Assembly: GCA_024641475.1 (NCBI GenBank)
Contig: JAHECZ010000023.1
Span: forward strand, 1-43,492
From: Gammaproteobacteria bacterium
Lineage (GTDB): Bacteria > Pseudomonadota > Gammaproteobacteria > UBA6429 > Thiohalophilaceae
Direction of reading: 5' to 3'
Length of the DNA stretch: 43,492 bases
Part shown: in pieces, positions 20,291 through 30,706 of the stretch
How positions within the stretch are numbered: the stretch's first letter is position 1
Layout: each line of letters starts with the position of its first letter
Program-made: the position numbers and the translations under genes
The notes under the pieces: generated by a model
The model's database searches: none
What the model saw: only the letters and a program-made list of their open reading frames with translations
Told to the model about the DNA's origin: nothing

Positions 20291-20311
20291 ACATTAACGA
20301 CGTAATTGCAC

Positions 20312-22192
20312 ATGGCACTTTTACAAATTTCAGAACCCGGACAATCTACCAAGCCCCATGAGCGTCGCTTGGCGGTTGGTATTGATTTGGGCACCACGAA
20401 TTCTTTGGTAGCCGCCTTGCGCAGTGGCATTGCTGAAACCTTGCCCGATGAATCTGGCAAGCACTTGCTGCCATCGATCGTGCACTATCGTGCCGCCGCT
20501 GAACCGCTGGTGGGTGAACAGGCCAAACGCCTGGCTGTCAGTGATCCATTGAATACGATTATTTCAGTGAAGCGTTTCATGGGACGTGGTTTGGCGGATG
20601 TTAAACATCTTGGACGACAGTTACCGTACGAATTTACCCAGACTGACACGGCGATGATGCGCATACGTACCGTTGATGGTGAGAAAAGTCCGATTGAAGT
20701 GTCAGCAGAGATCCTGCGGGCGCTGCGGCAACGTGCCGAGGTTACTTTAGGTGGTGAGCTCAATGGTGTGGTGATTACCGTACCGGCTTATTTTGATGAA
20801 GCACAACGTCAGGCTACCAAGGATGCAGGTAAACTCGCTGGATTAAAGGTATTGCGTTTATTGAATGAACCGACTGCGGCGGCTGTGGCATATGGACTTG
20901 ATAAGGCAACCGAAGGTGTCATTGCGGTGTACGATTTGGGCGGCGGTACCTTTGATATTTCCATTCTACGCCTCAATAAAGGCGTGTTTGAAGTCATGGC
21001 CACTGGCGGTGACACCGCCTTGGGGGGCGATGATTTCGATCGGTTAATTGCCGAATGGATTATGCACCAAGCCGGGATTGCAAACGAGTCGGGCCATGCA
21101 CAACTGCGGCAACTATTACAAACAGCTTGTGCAGCAAAAGAAGCACTGAGTCAACAAACATCAGTCGATATTTCGGTGGCCACTGACTCGGGAATTCGTT
21201 GGCAAGGAATGCTGACTCGCGAGCAATTACACACTCTGGTTGATCCGCTTATTCAAAAAACATTGGCAACCTGTCGTCGTACCTTGCGAGATGCACAAAT
21301 AGATACATCAGCAGTCCAGGCGGTGGTCATGGTGGGTGGTTCGACACGCATGGTGCGAGTACGCGAAAAAATTGGAGAATTCTTTGGTGCCAGTCCGATG
21401 GTCGATATCGACCCGGATAAAGTTGTCGCAGTGGGCGCGGCAATTCAGGCCGATATCCTCGTCGGTAATAAACCTGATGACGAAATGTTACTCCTTGATG
21501 TCATTCCATTATCCCTTGGTTTGGAAACAATGGGTGGTTTGGCTGAGAAAATTGTTCCGCGTAATACCACCATTCCGGTAGCGCGTGCCCAGGAGTTTAC
21601 CACCTTTAAAGATGGTCAGACGGCGATGACCATTCATGTCGTGCAAGGTGAGCGCGAACTGGTAAGTGATTGCCGTTCACTCGCACGTTTTTCATTACAC
21701 GGTATTCCCCCGATGGTTGCCGGTGCTGCCCGAATTCGAGTCAGTTTTCAGGTTGATGCCGATGGCTTGTTATCCGTGACGGCCCGCGAGCAAACCACGG
21801 GCGTAGAGAGCCATGTGCAAGTGAAGCCATCCTATGGTTTAACCGATGCTGAAATTGAACAGATGTTGCGGGATTCCATGCAACATGCGCAGGATGATGT
21901 TGCTGCACGCACGCTGCGTGAGGAACAGGTCGAAGCGGATCGTGTGATGGAAGCAGTGAATGCTGCACTTGCGGTCGATGGCGAGCTACTCAGTGTTGAT
22001 GAACGCCGCAATATTGATCAGGCTCTTGGCAATTTACAACAATTGGGGAAGGGTACCAATGCGCGCGCTATCAAAACCGGTATCGAGCAGTTGGATAAAG
22101 CGACGCAACAATTTGCAGCGCGCCGGATGGATCGTAGCGTTAAACAGGCGTTAGCTGGCCATAATCTGAATGAATTTATTAATCCGAAGTAA
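20312..22192 (+). CDS. hscA: Hsp70-type chaperone HscA
   Basis: Specialised Hsp70 that releases clusters from IscU in an ATP-dependent way. The 626-aa product has the actin-like ATPase domain ([13 protein letters not shown] near 24-36, [12 protein letters not shown] near 209-220, [10 protein letters not shown] near 344-353) and a substrate-binding domain with [13 protein letters not shown]. The start at 20312 is preferred over an in-frame TTG at 20306. It is 15-20 bp behind hscB in the same operon. Confidence 0.96.
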   Translation: MALLQISEPGQSTKPHERRLAVGIDLGTTNSLVAALRSGIAETLPDESGKHLLPSIVHYRAAAEPLVGEQAKRLAVSDPLNTIISVKRFMGRGLADVKHLGRQLPYEFTQTDTAMMRIRTVDGEKSPIEVSAEILRALRQRAEVTLGGELNGVVITVPAYFDEAQRQATKDAGKLAGLKVLRLLNEPTAAAVAYGLDKATEGVIAVYDLGGGTFDISILRLNKGVFEVMATGGDTALGGDDFDRLIAEWIMHQAGIANESGHAQLRQLLQTACAAKEALSQQTSVDISVATDSGIRWQGMLTREQLHTLVDPLIQKTLATCRRTLRDAQIDTSAVQAVVMVGGSTRMVRVREKIGEFFGASPMVDIDPDKVVAVGAAIQADILVGNKPDDEMLLLDVIPLSLGLETMGGLAEKIVPRNTTIPVARAQEFTTFKDGQTAMTIHVVQGERELVSDCRSLARFSLHGIPPMVAGAARIRVSFQVDADGLLSVTAREQTTGVESHVQVKPSYGLTDAEIEQMLRDSMQHAQDDVAARTLREEQVEADRVMEAVNAALAVDGELLSVDERRNIDQALGNLQQLGKGTNARAIKTGIEQLDKATQQFAARRMDRSVKQALAGHNLNEFINPK

Positions 22193-22198
22193 TCATCC

Positions 22199-22540
22199 AT
22201 GACAAAAATCATATTTTTACCACATGTAGACGCTTGCCCTGAAGGCGCCGTCATTGATGTGCAGCCCGGGATCAGTATTTGTGATGCGGCATTGCAGCAT
22301 GGCATTGAGATCGAACATGCCTGTGAAAAATCATGTGCCTGTACCACTTGTCATGTCTATGTACGCGAAGGCGGTGACTCATTAGCTGAGGCTACTGAAG
22401 TAGAAGAAGATTTACTCGATAAAGCCTGGGGCCTGGACCCCGATTCAAGGCTAAGTTGTCAAACCTTGGTGGGTAAAACCGATCTGGTGGTCGAAATACC
22501 CAAATACACCATCAATATGGTGTCGGAACATCGTAAATAG
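22199..22540 (+). CDS. fdx: [2Fe-2S] ferredoxin Fdx
   Basis: Electron donor for cluster assembly on IscU. The 113-aa adrenodoxin-type ferredoxin has cluster ligands C42, C48, C51 and C87, plus the nearby conserved C46. It starts six bases after hscA. An acidic helix [13 protein letters not shown] precedes the last ligand, as is usual for partner binding. Confidence 0.96.
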   Translation: MTKIIFLPHVDACPEGAVIDVQPGISICDAALQHGIEIEHACEKSCACTTCHVYVREGGDSLAEATEVEEDLLDKAWGLDPDSRLSCQTLVGKTDLVVEIPKYTINMVSEHRK

Positions 22541-22553
22541 CAGGAGTATGACC

Positions 22554-22754
22554 ATGGGACTCAAATGGACTGACTCATTAGAACTGGCCATTGCCCTGGA
22601 TGAAGCCCATCCAGAGGTCGATCCACGGTTAGTCCGCTTTACTGACCTGCACCAATGGGTCTGCGGGCTGGCTGAATTTGACGATGTACCTGCGCACTCC
22701 GGTGAGAAGATTTTGGAGGCCATTCAAATGGCCTGGATTGACGAAAGAGCCTAG
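22554..22754 (+). CDS. iscX: Fe-S assembly protein IscX
   Basis: A small acidic protein that binds IscS and modulates cysteine desulfurase activity. The 66-aa product matches the family from MGLKWTDS through [12 protein letters not shown] to AIQMAWIDE. The ATG at 22554 lies seven bases behind GGAG; an in-frame ATG at 22548 is too close to it. It is the last gene of the isc operon. Confidence 0.95.
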   Translation: MGLKWTDSLELAIALDEAHPEVDPRLVRFTDLHQWVCGLAEFDDVPAHSGEKILEAIQMAWIDERA

Positions 22755-22873
22755 TAATTCAATTGCTTAGCCCCTTCAGCAGGGCTACAATTCCCACCCC
22801 AATTGTGAAGCAAACCCGCGTGTATACATGGGTTATATGTTATTGTATTTGAATCAAATTTGAGGACTCTTCG

Positions 22874-23305
22874 ATGGCTGTTGAACGTACCATTTCGATT
22901 ATTAAACCTGATGCAGTGGCTAAAAATGTGATTGGGCAAATCTATGCCCGTTTCGAGAAGGCAGGTCTGAAAATCATTGCGGCCAAAATGATGCATATGA
23001 ACAAGGAACTCGCGGGCCAATTCTATGCCGTCCATAAAGATCGGCCGTTCTATGGTGAATTGGTTCAATACATGACTTCTGGTCCGATCATGGTTCAGGT
23101 TCTGGAAGGCGAAGGTGCCATTGCCAAGAATCGCGATGTTATGGGTGCAACCAATCCCAAGAATGCCGCGCCCGGCACGATTCGCGCTGATTTCGCCAAT
23201 GATATTACTGAAAATGCCGTGCACGGTTCGGACGGTCCGGATACCGCCAAGGCAGAAATTCAATTCTTCTTCAAAGATAACGAGCTCTGTCCGCGGACGC
23301 GTTAA
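22874..23305 (+). CDS. ndk: Nucleoside diphosphate kinase
   Basis: Balances nucleoside triphosphates through a phosphohistidine intermediate. The 143-aa product is of standard length; catalytic H117 sits in NAVHGSDG, and [12 protein letters not shown] starts the fold. It is separated from iscX by 119 bp, which contains an AGCCC/GGGCT hairpin (22770-22787 region) without a T-run, and is followed 15 bp later by rlmN. Confidence 0.97.
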   Translation: MAVERTISIIKPDAVAKNVIGQIYARFEKAGLKIIAAKMMHMNKELAGQFYAVHKDRPFYGELVQYMTSGPIMVQVLEGEGAIAKNRDVMGATNPKNAAPGTIRADFANDITENAVHGSDGPDTAKAEIQFFFKDNELCPRTR

Positions 23306-23320
23306 ACCTTCAGGTTGACT

Positions 23321-24424
23321 GTGAACACAAACGGCAAAATCAATTTATTGGATCTGGATCGCCCTGGCTTACAGGCTTTTTTTGTTGAGCTGGGCGAAAA
23401 GCCGTTTCGTGCTTCACAGGTTATTAAGTGGATTTACCAAGGTGGCGTGGCTGATTTTGATGAGATGACCAATCTCAGTAAAGCTTTACGCGATAAACTC
23501 AAACAGCATGCTGAAGTGCGCGCACCGGAAATTGCAACTGAACAATATTCGAATGACGGTACGATCAAATGGGCTTTGCGCCTTGATAGTGGCAACTGTA
23601 TCGAAAGCGTATTTATCCCGGAAGCGGACCGCGCCACCTTGTGTATTTCCTCGCAAGTGGGTTGTGCACTGGAATGCAGTTTCTGTTCGACGGCACAGCA
23701 AGGATTTAATCGCAATTTGTCAGTTGGCGAGATAATTGGCCAGTTGTGGGTGGCGAATCGTGCACTTAATGTGACGCCGCGTCCGGATCAACGGGTGATA
23801 TCCAATGTTGTATTAATGGGGATGGGCGAACCCTTATTGAACTTTGATAATGTGGTGAAGGCGATGTCATTAATGATGGATGATGACAGTTACGGTCTTT
23901 CCAAACGACGCGTGACACTCAGTACATCCGGGGTCATTCCTGCCATGGATCGACTCAAAGAAGTCAGTGATGTCAGTCTGGCAGTGTCGTTACACGCACC
24001 GAACGATGAATTGCGTAACCAATTAGTGCCTTTAAATCGCAAATATCCGATCAAGGAATTGCTCGCGGCCTGCAGACGTTATGTCATTGATGGTCCACGG
24101 CGTCGGGTGACATTTGAATATGTCATGCTCGATGGTGTGAATGATAGCCTGGAGCAGGCTCGTGCTTTGGTAAGATTGTTGCGTGATGTGCCAGCCAAGG
24201 TAAATCTGATTCCGTTTAATCCATTTCCAGGAACGGGATATCGCACTTCATCCTGGGCACGTATCAATGCCTTCCGCGATATTCTCATGGAAGCGGGTTT
24301 AATGACCATGACCCGTAAAACCCGCGGCGATGATATCGATGCAGCATGTGGACAACTCGCAGGCCAGGTAACGGATCGTACCAAACGTACCTTACGACGT
24401 AACAATGCCCAGGGAGCGACTTAA
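23321..24424 (+). CDS. rlmN: Dual-specificity rRNA/tRNA methyltransferase RlmN
   Basis: Radical-SAM enzyme that methylates C2 of A2503 in 23S rRNA and A37 of some tRNAs. The 367-aa product has the cluster motif C115-x3-C119-x2-C122, and a C-terminal [12 protein letters not shown] carries the methyl-carrying cysteine. I choose GTG at 23321 because AGG lies six bases before it; the in-frame TTG at 23315 would sit directly on that ribosome-binding site. Its TAA overlaps the ATG of pilF by one base. Confidence 0.95.
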   Translation: MNTNGKINLLDLDRPGLQAFFVELGEKPFRASQVIKWIYQGGVADFDEMTNLSKALRDKLKQHAEVRAPEIATEQYSNDGTIKWALRLDSGNCIESVFIPEADRATLCISSQVGCALECSFCSTAQQGFNRNLSVGEIIGQLWVANRALNVTPRPDQRVISNVVLMGMGEPLLNFDNVVKAMSLMMDDDSYGLSKRRVTLSTSGVIPAMDRLKEVSDVSLAVSLHAPNDELRNQLVPLNRKYPIKELLAACRRYVIDGPRRRVTFEYVMLDGVNDSLEQARALVRLLRDVPAKVNLIPFNPFPGTGYRTSSWARINAFRDILMEAGLMTMTRKTRGDDIDAACGQLAGQVTDRTKRTLRRNNAQGAT

Positions 24425-25182
24425 TGTATCGGTTGATCAGCCTTGCGATAGTACTCATAACTTTAACAGCGTGTACAACTGAACAAGTTGCAGGACCTGT
24501 TGATGCTGAGCGTGCATCGGAAGCCAATACCCAGCTCGGACTTGGCTATATGCAACAAAATCGGCTTGAATTAGCCATGAAGAAGCTCGAGAAAGCGGTA
24601 GCTTTTGATCCAAACAATGCCAAGGCGCACCAATATAAGGCTGAATTGCATCGTCGCTTAAAGCAATTCGATAAAGCTAAAGAACATTTTGAAATTGCCA
24701 TGAGTCTGTCAAAGAATGATCCGATTTTGTTTAACAATTACGGCGTGTTCTTGTGTGAAATTAAGGAATATGATCGGGCCACAAAACATTTCAATAATGC
24801 CATCAACGATCCTCTATATCCGAATAAGGACGAAGCGAATGAAAATCTGGGACTCTGCGCGCTGAGTAAAGGCGATCTCTATCAGGCTGAGGAATCTTTT
24901 CGAAAAGCATTGCAGCTAAATTCAAAGTTACCCAAGAGCCTGGTGAATTTGGCGCAAATTCACTATGACAGACACGATATTAAAACTGCCTACCAATATT
25001 ACGCACGGTTTTTACCATTAGCTCAACAAACCCCCAACACGTTGTGGTTGGGTTATTTACTGGAAAAATCGCGTGGCAATATGTCTGCTGCATCGAGTTA
25101 TGCCATTAATCTCAAAGGTAAATATCCGGACGCTCGGGAAACCGATCTACTAAAAAATCTCGAAGCCAGAAAGGAAAAATAA
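24424..25182 (+). CDS. pilF: Type IV pilus assembly lipoprotein PilF/PilW
   Basis: Outer-membrane pilotin-like lipoprotein that helps PilQ secretin assembly. The 252-aa product has a lipoprotein signal ending in LTAC (C17) and then about six TPR units from residue 35 to 230 (for example AMKKLEKAVAFDPNNAKAHQ). The location between rlmN and rodZ is the conserved one. It is followed by rodZ after three bases. Confidence 0.93.
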   Translation: MYRLISLAIVLITLTACTTEQVAGPVDAERASEANTQLGLGYMQQNRLELAMKKLEKAVAFDPNNAKAHQYKAELHRRLKQFDKAKEHFEIAMSLSKNDPILFNNYGVFLCEIKEYDRATKHFNNAINDPLYPNKDEANENLGLCALSKGDLYQAEESFRKALQLNSKLPKSLVNLAQIHYDRHDIKTAYQYYARFLPLAQQTPNTLWLGYLLEKSRGNMSAASSYAINLKGKYPDARETDLLKNLEARKEK

Positions 25183-25185
25183 AAA

Positions 25186-26040
25186 GTGACTGACGAAAAC
25201 ATCGAGATGCGCGAGATTGATGATAAACCCAAACGGTTATTGCCTGGACGGCGTATGCGCGCTGCGCGTGAGGCGGGACATATTTCGGTTGCTGAAGTCG
25301 CCAGTCATTTACGTCTGGACCCGCAGCTTATTAGCGCTCTGGAAGAGGATAACTATGAGAAGTTGCCTGGCGCTGCGTATGTGTGTGGCTATCTGCGTTC
25401 ATATGCGCGTCTATTGCATCTGCCTGAAAATGAAATTGTGCAGGCCTATACGCAAGGGCAAGTCGTCGAAGCGGCGATCGTTCCTGAGAACATCAACATA
25501 TTGCCGCCACGGCGGAGTAATTCCCGGTGGGTGCGACTTGCCATACTGTTGATTGTCATGCTGGCGGTTGCCGCCGGATTTCTATGGTTTGCCGAACAAC
25601 TGCACTTATTTGAGACTAAACGTACACCGGTAACGCATACTGCACCGTCATCTGAAGTAAACACGGCGCCACCTTCGCAGTCAACACTGCCGCCTGTGGA
25701 TCCGCAGCTACCTAACTTGCCAATCACGCCGCCGGATGAAAGTTCTGCGCCAGAAACTGAGCCAACGGATAGCAGTAAAAAACCACTCGCTAAAAATCTG
25801 AAAGAGCTACGTTTAAAATACCTGGCTGATTCCTGGACTGAAGTTAAGGATGCGCACGGGGAGCGATTAATTTTTCGGTTGGTGGAGAAAAATACCGAAC
25901 TCACACTGCATGGCGAGACGCCTCTCTGGGTTTTATTGGGTTATGCCGGTGGTGTCGAGGTGTATTATCAGGGTAAGCGGTTTGACACTAAAGATTACAC
26001 CCAGAATGATGTAGCAATTTTTATTCTGGGAAAATCATAA
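25186..26040 (+). CDS. rodZ: Cell-shape protein RodZ
   Basis: Membrane protein that links MreB filaments to the elongasome. The 284-aa product has an N-terminal cytoplasmic helix-turn-helix of the HTH_25 type (about 22-90, LPGRRMRAAREAGHISVAEV), one membrane helix at about 111-130, a Pro/Ser/Thr-rich linker and a C-terminal beta domain of the DUF4115 type (SWTEVKDAHGERLIF). The start is GTG with a distant GGAA; an ATG at 25207 is a possible alternative. In most relatives ispG follows; here hisS does. Confidence 0.92.
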   Translation: MTDENIEMREIDDKPKRLLPGRRMRAAREAGHISVAEVASHLRLDPQLISALEEDNYEKLPGAAYVCGYLRSYARLLHLPENEIVQAYTQGQVVEAAIVPENINILPPRRSNSRWVRLAILLIVMLAVAAGFLWFAEQLHLFETKRTPVTHTAPSSEVNTAPPSQSTLPPVDPQLPNLPITPPDESSAPETEPTDSSKKPLAKNLKELRLKYLADSWTEVKDAHGERLIFRLVEKNTELTLHGETPLWVLLGYAGGVEVYYQGKRFDTKDYTQNDVAIFILGKS

Positions 26041-26064
26041 ATAATTTCATACAAACGTGATTTC

Positions 26065-26082
26065 GATAGCTCAGTTAACCTT
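26065..26082 (+). repeat. Leader motif copy 2 (before hisS)
   Basis: GATAGCTCAGTTAACCTT, preceded at 26045-26054 by TTTCATACAA. It matches the copy upstream of cysE at 16 of 18 positions, with the same upstream word. It occupies most of the 56-bp rodZ-hisS gap. Confidence 0.3.
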
Positions 26083-26096
26083 GCAGGATTTCCTCA

Positions 26097-27380
26097 GTGA
26101 GTAAGACCATCCAGGCAATTCGTGGCATGAATGATATTCTGCCAGCGCAGGCGCCAACATGGCGTTTGCTGGAAGATCAATTTCGTGGCCTGATGTCGCA
26201 ATACGGCTATAACGAAATTCGTTTGCCATTGCTTGAAATGACCGAGCTATTCAAACGCTCGATTGGTGAAGTAACTGATATTGTCGAAAAGGAAATGTAT
26301 ACATTCGATGATAGAAATGGAGACAGTCTGACTCTGCGTCCTGAAGGAACAGCCGGTTGTGTCAGGGCTGCTATAGAAAATGGCTTGCTCTATAACCAGA
26401 TTCAGAAATTATGGTATGGCGGCGCGATGTTTCGGCATGAAAGACCGCAGAAAGGTCGCTATCGGCAATTCCATCAATTAGGTGTAGAGGTGTTCGGGTT
26501 AACCGGACCTGATGTTGATGTTGAATTGATTATATTAACGGCGCGCCTGTGGCGTAATTTGGGTTTGCAGCACGAAGTGGAGTTACAGATCAATTCCTTG
26601 GGATCAAGCGAGGCTCGGCAGAATTATCGACAAGTTTTAGTTGAGTATTTTAACGCTCACACCAGTCAACTTGATGAAGATAGCCAGCGGCGTTTACACA
26701 GTAATCCCTTGCGTATTCTGGATAGCAAGAATCCAGCGATGCAGTCTATGATCGAGGCGGCCCCGAAATTAATGGCGCACCTGGACGAGGAATCAAAATT
26801 ACATTTTGAACAGCTGTGTGCGCTTTTACAGCATCTTGGCATCAGTTTTAAAGTAAATCCTCGCCTGGTACGTGGTTTGGATTATTACAATCGAACCGTA
26901 TTTGAATGGGTGACAACCAGGCTGGGTGCGCAAGGTACTGTATGTGCTGGGGGGCGATATGATGGCCTGGTCGCGCAATTAGGCGGTAGTGCGACGCATG
27001 CGGTAGGGTTCGCCATTGGTATTGAACGGATTGTGGCGCTGCTGGAAACATTGTCACCGGCAGAGATATCTCACTGTGATGTCTATGCCATCATGGTCGG
27101 ACCACAGGCAGAACAACAAGGCCTGCTGCTGGCGGAACGATTACGTGATGCACTGCCAACCCTGCGGCTGCAAGGCAATTTGGGTGGCGGCAGTATTAAA
27201 AGTCAGATGAAACGTGCTGACAAAACGGGGGCGATTCTGGCGTTGATTCTGGGTGAGGACGAATGTTCACAACAACAGATTTCGATAAAATTTCTGCGTG
27301 AAGAGCGCCAACAGGAAAAAATTAATCAGTCTGAATTAACCGACTGGTTACAAAATTATTTCATAAATCAACTAAGTTGA
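26097..27380 (+). CDS. hisS: Histidine-tRNA ligase
   Basis: Class II aminoacyl-tRNA synthetase charging tRNA-His. The 427-aa product starts at GTG with AGGA nearby. Motif 2 ([21 protein letters not shown]) and the histidine-specific [15 protein letters not shown] and GGRYDGL are intact, followed by the anticodon-binding domain from about 325. It is followed 9 bp later by yfgM. Confidence 0.97.
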   Translation: MSKTIQAIRGMNDILPAQAPTWRLLEDQFRGLMSQYGYNEIRLPLLEMTELFKRSIGEVTDIVEKEMYTFDDRNGDSLTLRPEGTAGCVRAAIENGLLYNQIQKLWYGGAMFRHERPQKGRYRQFHQLGVEVFGLTGPDVDVELIILTARLWRNLGLQHEVELQINSLGSSEARQNYRQVLVEYFNAHTSQLDEDSQRRLHSNPLRILDSKNPAMQSMIEAAPKLMAHLDEESKLHFEQLCALLQHLGISFKVNPRLVRGLDYYNRTVFEWVTTRLGAQGTVCAGGRYDGLVAQLGGSATHAVGFAIGIERIVALLETLSPAEISHCDVYAIMVGPQAEQQGLLLAERLRDALPTLRLQGNLGGGSIKSQMKRADKTGAILALILGEDECSQQQISIKFLREERQQEKINQSELTDWLQNYFINQLS

Positions 27381-27389
27381 GGACAGATC

Positions 27390-28067
27390 ATGACGGATAT
27401 TCACTTGAGCGAAGATGAACAGGTTGAAGCACTCAAGCGCTGGTGGAAAGAAAATGGCACAGCCATTTTGGTAGGCGTGCTGATAGGCATCGCAGGGATT
27501 GCTGGCGTGTGGTACTGGCAGGATCATAAACACGCCAAGGCTGAAAGTGGTTCTGTGGTATTTGCTGAATTCAACGATGCCTTGCAACAAAATCAGGAAG
27601 AAATTATCGGCAGCAAATACCAGAGTTTGCAGAATGATTATCAGCGGACACCTTATGCTGCATTGGCGGCATTAGCAATGGCCAAACACCAGGTTGACAA
27701 GAAAGACTTGCCTGCGGCTGAAACCCAATTACGCTGGGCAATTGATCACGCATCGCATGCAGCCATAACTCATTTGGCACGCTTGCGTCTCACCCGCGTA
27801 CTAATTCAGGAAAAGAAACTGGACGCCGCCTTGGCACTTATAGCTGAACAAAAGGAGCCTGCGTTTATCAGTGAGTATGCAGAGTTGCGCGGTGATATTT
27901 ATTTGCAACAAGGCAAGATTGAACAGGCACGTGCTGCCTATGTCGAAGCATTAGCAGATGCGGCACTACAAGCAACACGTCGTACATACCTGGAAATGAA
28001 ACGAGATGATTTACCCACGGTCGCAACTGCCGCGCCTGCAACACCAGCCAAAGAGACCAAACCCTAA
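27390..28067 (+). CDS. yfgM: Ancillary SecYEG translocon subunit YfgM
   Basis: Inner-membrane protein with a periplasmic TPR-like domain, a partner of PpiD at the translocon and of the Rcs response in E. coli. The 225-aa product has EQVEALKRWWKENGT before a membrane helix at about 24-43, then repeating helices (AETQLRWAIDHASHA, KIEQARAAYVEAL) and a Pro/Ala-rich tail. It sits between hisS and bamB as usual. Confidence 0.93.
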   Translation: MTDIHLSEDEQVEALKRWWKENGTAILVGVLIGIAGIAGVWYWQDHKHAKAESGSVVFAEFNDALQQNQEEIIGSKYQSLQNDYQRTPYAALAALAMAKHQVDKKDLPAAETQLRWAIDHASHAAITHLARLRLTRVLIQEKKLDAALALIAEQKEPAFISEYAELRGDIYLQQGKIEQARAAYVEALADAALQATRRTYLEMKRDDLPTVATAAPATPAKETKP

Positions 28068-28068
28068 T

Positions 28069-29262
28069 ATGCTGCAACGACTCACCTTTATATTGCTTCT
28101 GGCTAATGTGCTGGCGTGTTCTACATCGCCATCACCTGTTTTGCCACCGGTTGCATTACAACCACTGGATAACAGTTTCGCCATACATAAACGTTGGCAA
28201 GCAAAATTTGGTGATGGTGGAAGTGATCAATATTTGCAAATGGCTCCTGTTGTTCAAAATGGCATTGGTTATGTTGCAGATTTGCACGGGTTGGTTACCG
28301 CTTTTACAGTTGATACTGGCAAAGTGCTTTGGCAGGTTAGTACAAGTTACACGTTTGCAAGCGCCCCTGGCATCGATGGACACACTTTATTATTAGGCAC
28401 CAGTCATGGTGAGGTTGTGGCGTTTGATACCACTGCTGGCGAACTACGCTGGCATAGCAATGTATCGAGTGAAGTGTTAGCCGCACCGCAATCATCTCGC
28501 GGCATTGTTGTAGTGCGTTGTGTCGATGGAAATCTCTATGGACTTAGCCTGACCAATGGAACGCAATTGTGGATGACAGATCAACGTACTCCGGCTCTGA
28601 CATTGCGTGGCACCAGCGCACCGGTAATCGCCGGTGATATCGTGTTATCGGGTTACGATACAGGCAGATTGGTCGCTTACACTTTGCAATCGGGAAAGTT
28701 GTTGTGGCAAACCACGGTTGCTGCATCACAAGGACGTACCGATTTGGAAAGAATGATCGATATTGACGGCGATCCCATTGTTATGGATGACATAATTTAT
28801 GTTATCGCCTATCAAGGCCGTCTCGCCGCAGTGCAGTTATCAACCGGGCAAATTATCTGGACGCGGGATCTTGATTCCTATGTGGGCATTTCGGTGGATG
28901 CCTATCGTATTTATGTAACCGCAACCGATGGCATAGTCTGGGCGCTTGACAGAAATAATGGTTCTACTCTGTGGAAGCAGGATGGGTTGCTACGTCGTTC
29001 GTTAACTCGTCCGCAACTACAAAAACAATATGTCATCGTTGGTGACATTAATGGTTATTTACATTGGCTCAAACGTGATACAGGCAAACTTGTGTCACGA
29101 ACACGCTTGTTACAGCAAGTCTCATTTGACGAAAAACCGGATGATGATTTGCTGTTTGCCAAACGCCGTTCCATACTCGCCATGCCGTTGACGACCGAAT
29201 CCGGTGTGATCGCCATGGATCGTCAAGGGCATGTTGAAGCCTTTGATGTGACCTACCCTTAA
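28069..29262 (+). CDS. bamB: Outer-membrane assembly lipoprotein BamB
   Basis: Lipoprotein of the BAM complex that inserts beta-barrel proteins. The product is 397 aa when started at 28069, which gives a lipoprotein signal with VLAC (C17). The body is an eight-bladed propeller with repeating blades of the GxVxAFDxxTGxxxW type. The frame is open into yfgM, but only this ATG gives a signal peptide. Confidence 0.96.
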   Translation: MLQRLTFILLLANVLACSTSPSPVLPPVALQPLDNSFAIHKRWQAKFGDGGSDQYLQMAPVVQNGIGYVADLHGLVTAFTVDTGKVLWQVSTSYTFASAPGIDGHTLLLGTSHGEVVAFDTTAGELRWHSNVSSEVLAAPQSSRGIVVVRCVDGNLYGLSLTNGTQLWMTDQRTPALTLRGTSAPVIAGDIVLSGYDTGRLVAYTLQSGKLLWQTTVAASQGRTDLERMIDIDGDPIVMDDIIYVIAYQGRLAAVQLSTGQIIWTRDLDSYVGISVDAYRIYVTATDGIVWALDRNNGSTLWKQDGLLRRSLTRPQLQKQYVIVGDINGYLHWLKRDTGKLVSRTRLLQQVSFDEKPDDDLLFAKRRSILAMPLTTESGVIAMDRQGHVEAFDVTYP

Positions 29263-29317
29263 ACTTGCACAGTGCATCTGTGTGTAAATGCACGCACAGT
29301 GAGACAAAGACAAAATC

Positions 29318-30706
29318 ATGAAACCGGTCATCGCCTTAGTCGGACGCCCCAATGTGGGTAAGTCCACGCTGTTCAATCGCCTTACGCGCACACGCGATGC
29401 GATTGTCGCTGATGAACCCGGGCTTACGCGTGATCGACAATTTGGTGAAGGAAAAATTGGCGATCGTCCCTATCTGGTAGTCGATACCGGTGGCCTGACA
29501 GATCTGAAAAGCGGGATCGATGCACAGATGGCATTACAGTCCTGGCGTGCAGTTGAACAGGCCGATGTAATCTTGTTTTTGGTCGATGCACGTAGTGGTC
29601 TTTTACCCAGTGATAGTATAATTGCGGATCGATTACGCATTACCGGTAAGCCGATATATATTATCGCTAACAAATCCGAAGGATTGAATCCGGATAACGT
29701 TGCTGCCGAATTTTATCGCCTGGGTTTTGCGAAGGTATTTCCCATCGCTGCTGCACATGGCGAAGGTATACCATCGATGATCGAGCAGGTGCTGATCAAT
29801 CTCCCCATCAGTCCCGATGAAGCTCAGCCTGAAGATGATGCTATTAAAGTCGCGGTGCTTGGTCGGCCAAATGTCGGCAAGTCCACCCTGGTGAATCGAA
29901 TCCTGGGTGAAGAACGGTTGGTTACCTTTGATTTGCCCGGGACAACGCGAGATAGTATCTATCTGCCATTTGTACGTGATGATCAACACTATGTCATGAT
30001 CGATACGGCGGGTGTTCGTCGTCGCGCACGCGTCAAGGAAACAGTTGAAAAATTCAGTATTGTAAAAACCTTGCAATCTATTGAGGATGCGCACGTAGTG
30101 ATCGTGCTGCTCGATGCTCAGGAGGGCATTACCGATCAGGATGCGAATTTACTCGGCATGGTACTGGAGTCAGGCCGTGCCGTGGTAATTGCCGTGAACA
30201 AATGGGATGGATTATCGACAGATCAGCGTACCAAGGTTCAACGCGAACTGGATTTGAAATTATCCTTCATAAATTATGCAAAAATACATTTTATCTCGGC
30301 GTTGCACGGTTCTGGCGTGGGTGATCTGTTTGCCGCAATAACGAAAGCCTATCGTTCCGCCTTCAAGGCAGTAGCAACACCTCAATTAACGAAAATGCTG
30401 ATAACACTGGTTGCTGCCAACCCGCCACCATTGGTGCGTGGGCGACGTATCAAGTTACGCTATGCCCATATGGGTGGCAAGAATCCCCCAGTGATAGTGA
30501 TTCATGGCAACCAGACGCAATCCGTACCAGATAGCTACTCCCGTTACCTGATGAATGGCTTTCGCAAGCTACTGCGCATGGAAGGCACGCCATTGCAGAT
30601 CGTGTATCGTGGTAGTGAGAATCCATTCAAGGATAAAAAAAATACCTTAACTCCACGGCAAGTCGCGAAACGGCAGCGCCTGAAGAAGTTCGTAAAAAGA
30701 AAATAA
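29318..30706 (+). CDS. der: Ribosome-assembly GTPase Der (EngA)
   Basis: A tandem-GTPase for 50S subunit maturation. The 462-aa product has two G domains, each with GRPNVGKST (9-17 and near 185-193), and a KH-like C-terminal domain ending in basic residues. The G4 motif of the first domain is NKSE rather than NKxD, a substitution also known in other proteobacterial Der proteins; the second is NKWD. The stop directly abuts the stop of the convergent anti-sigma gene. Confidence 0.97.
   Translation: MKPVIALVGRPNVGKSTLFNRLTRTRDAIVADEPGLTRDRQFGEGKIGDRPYLVVDTGGLTDLKSGIDAQMALQSWRAVEQADVILFLVDARSGLLPSDSIIADRLRITGKPIYIIANKSEGLNPDNVAAEFYRLGFAKVFPIAAAHGEGIPSMIEQVLINLPISPDEAQPEDDAIKVAVLGRPNVGKSTLVNRILGEERLVTFDLPGTTRDSIYLPFVRDDQHYVMIDTAGVRRRARVKETVEKFSIVKTLQSIEDAHVVIVLLDAQEGITDQDANLLGMVLESGRAVVIAVNKWDGLSTDQRTKVQRELDLKLSFINYAKIHFISALHGSGVGDLFAAITKAYRSAFKAVATPQLTKMLITLVAANPPPLVRGRRIKLRYAHMGGKNPPVIVIHGNQTQSVPDSYSRYLMNGFRKLLRMEGTPLQIVYRGSENPFKDKKNTLTPRQVAKRQRLKKFVKRK

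Noticed and set aside
22770-22787. Hairpin between iscX and ndk as an intrinsic terminator
   Set aside because: The AGCCC/GGGCT stem is short and has no T-tract; it is only mentioned under ndk.
29318-30706. Der as damaged because the first G4 motif is NKSE
   Set aside because: Other proteobacterial Der proteins have NKxE in the first domain, and all other motifs are intact.
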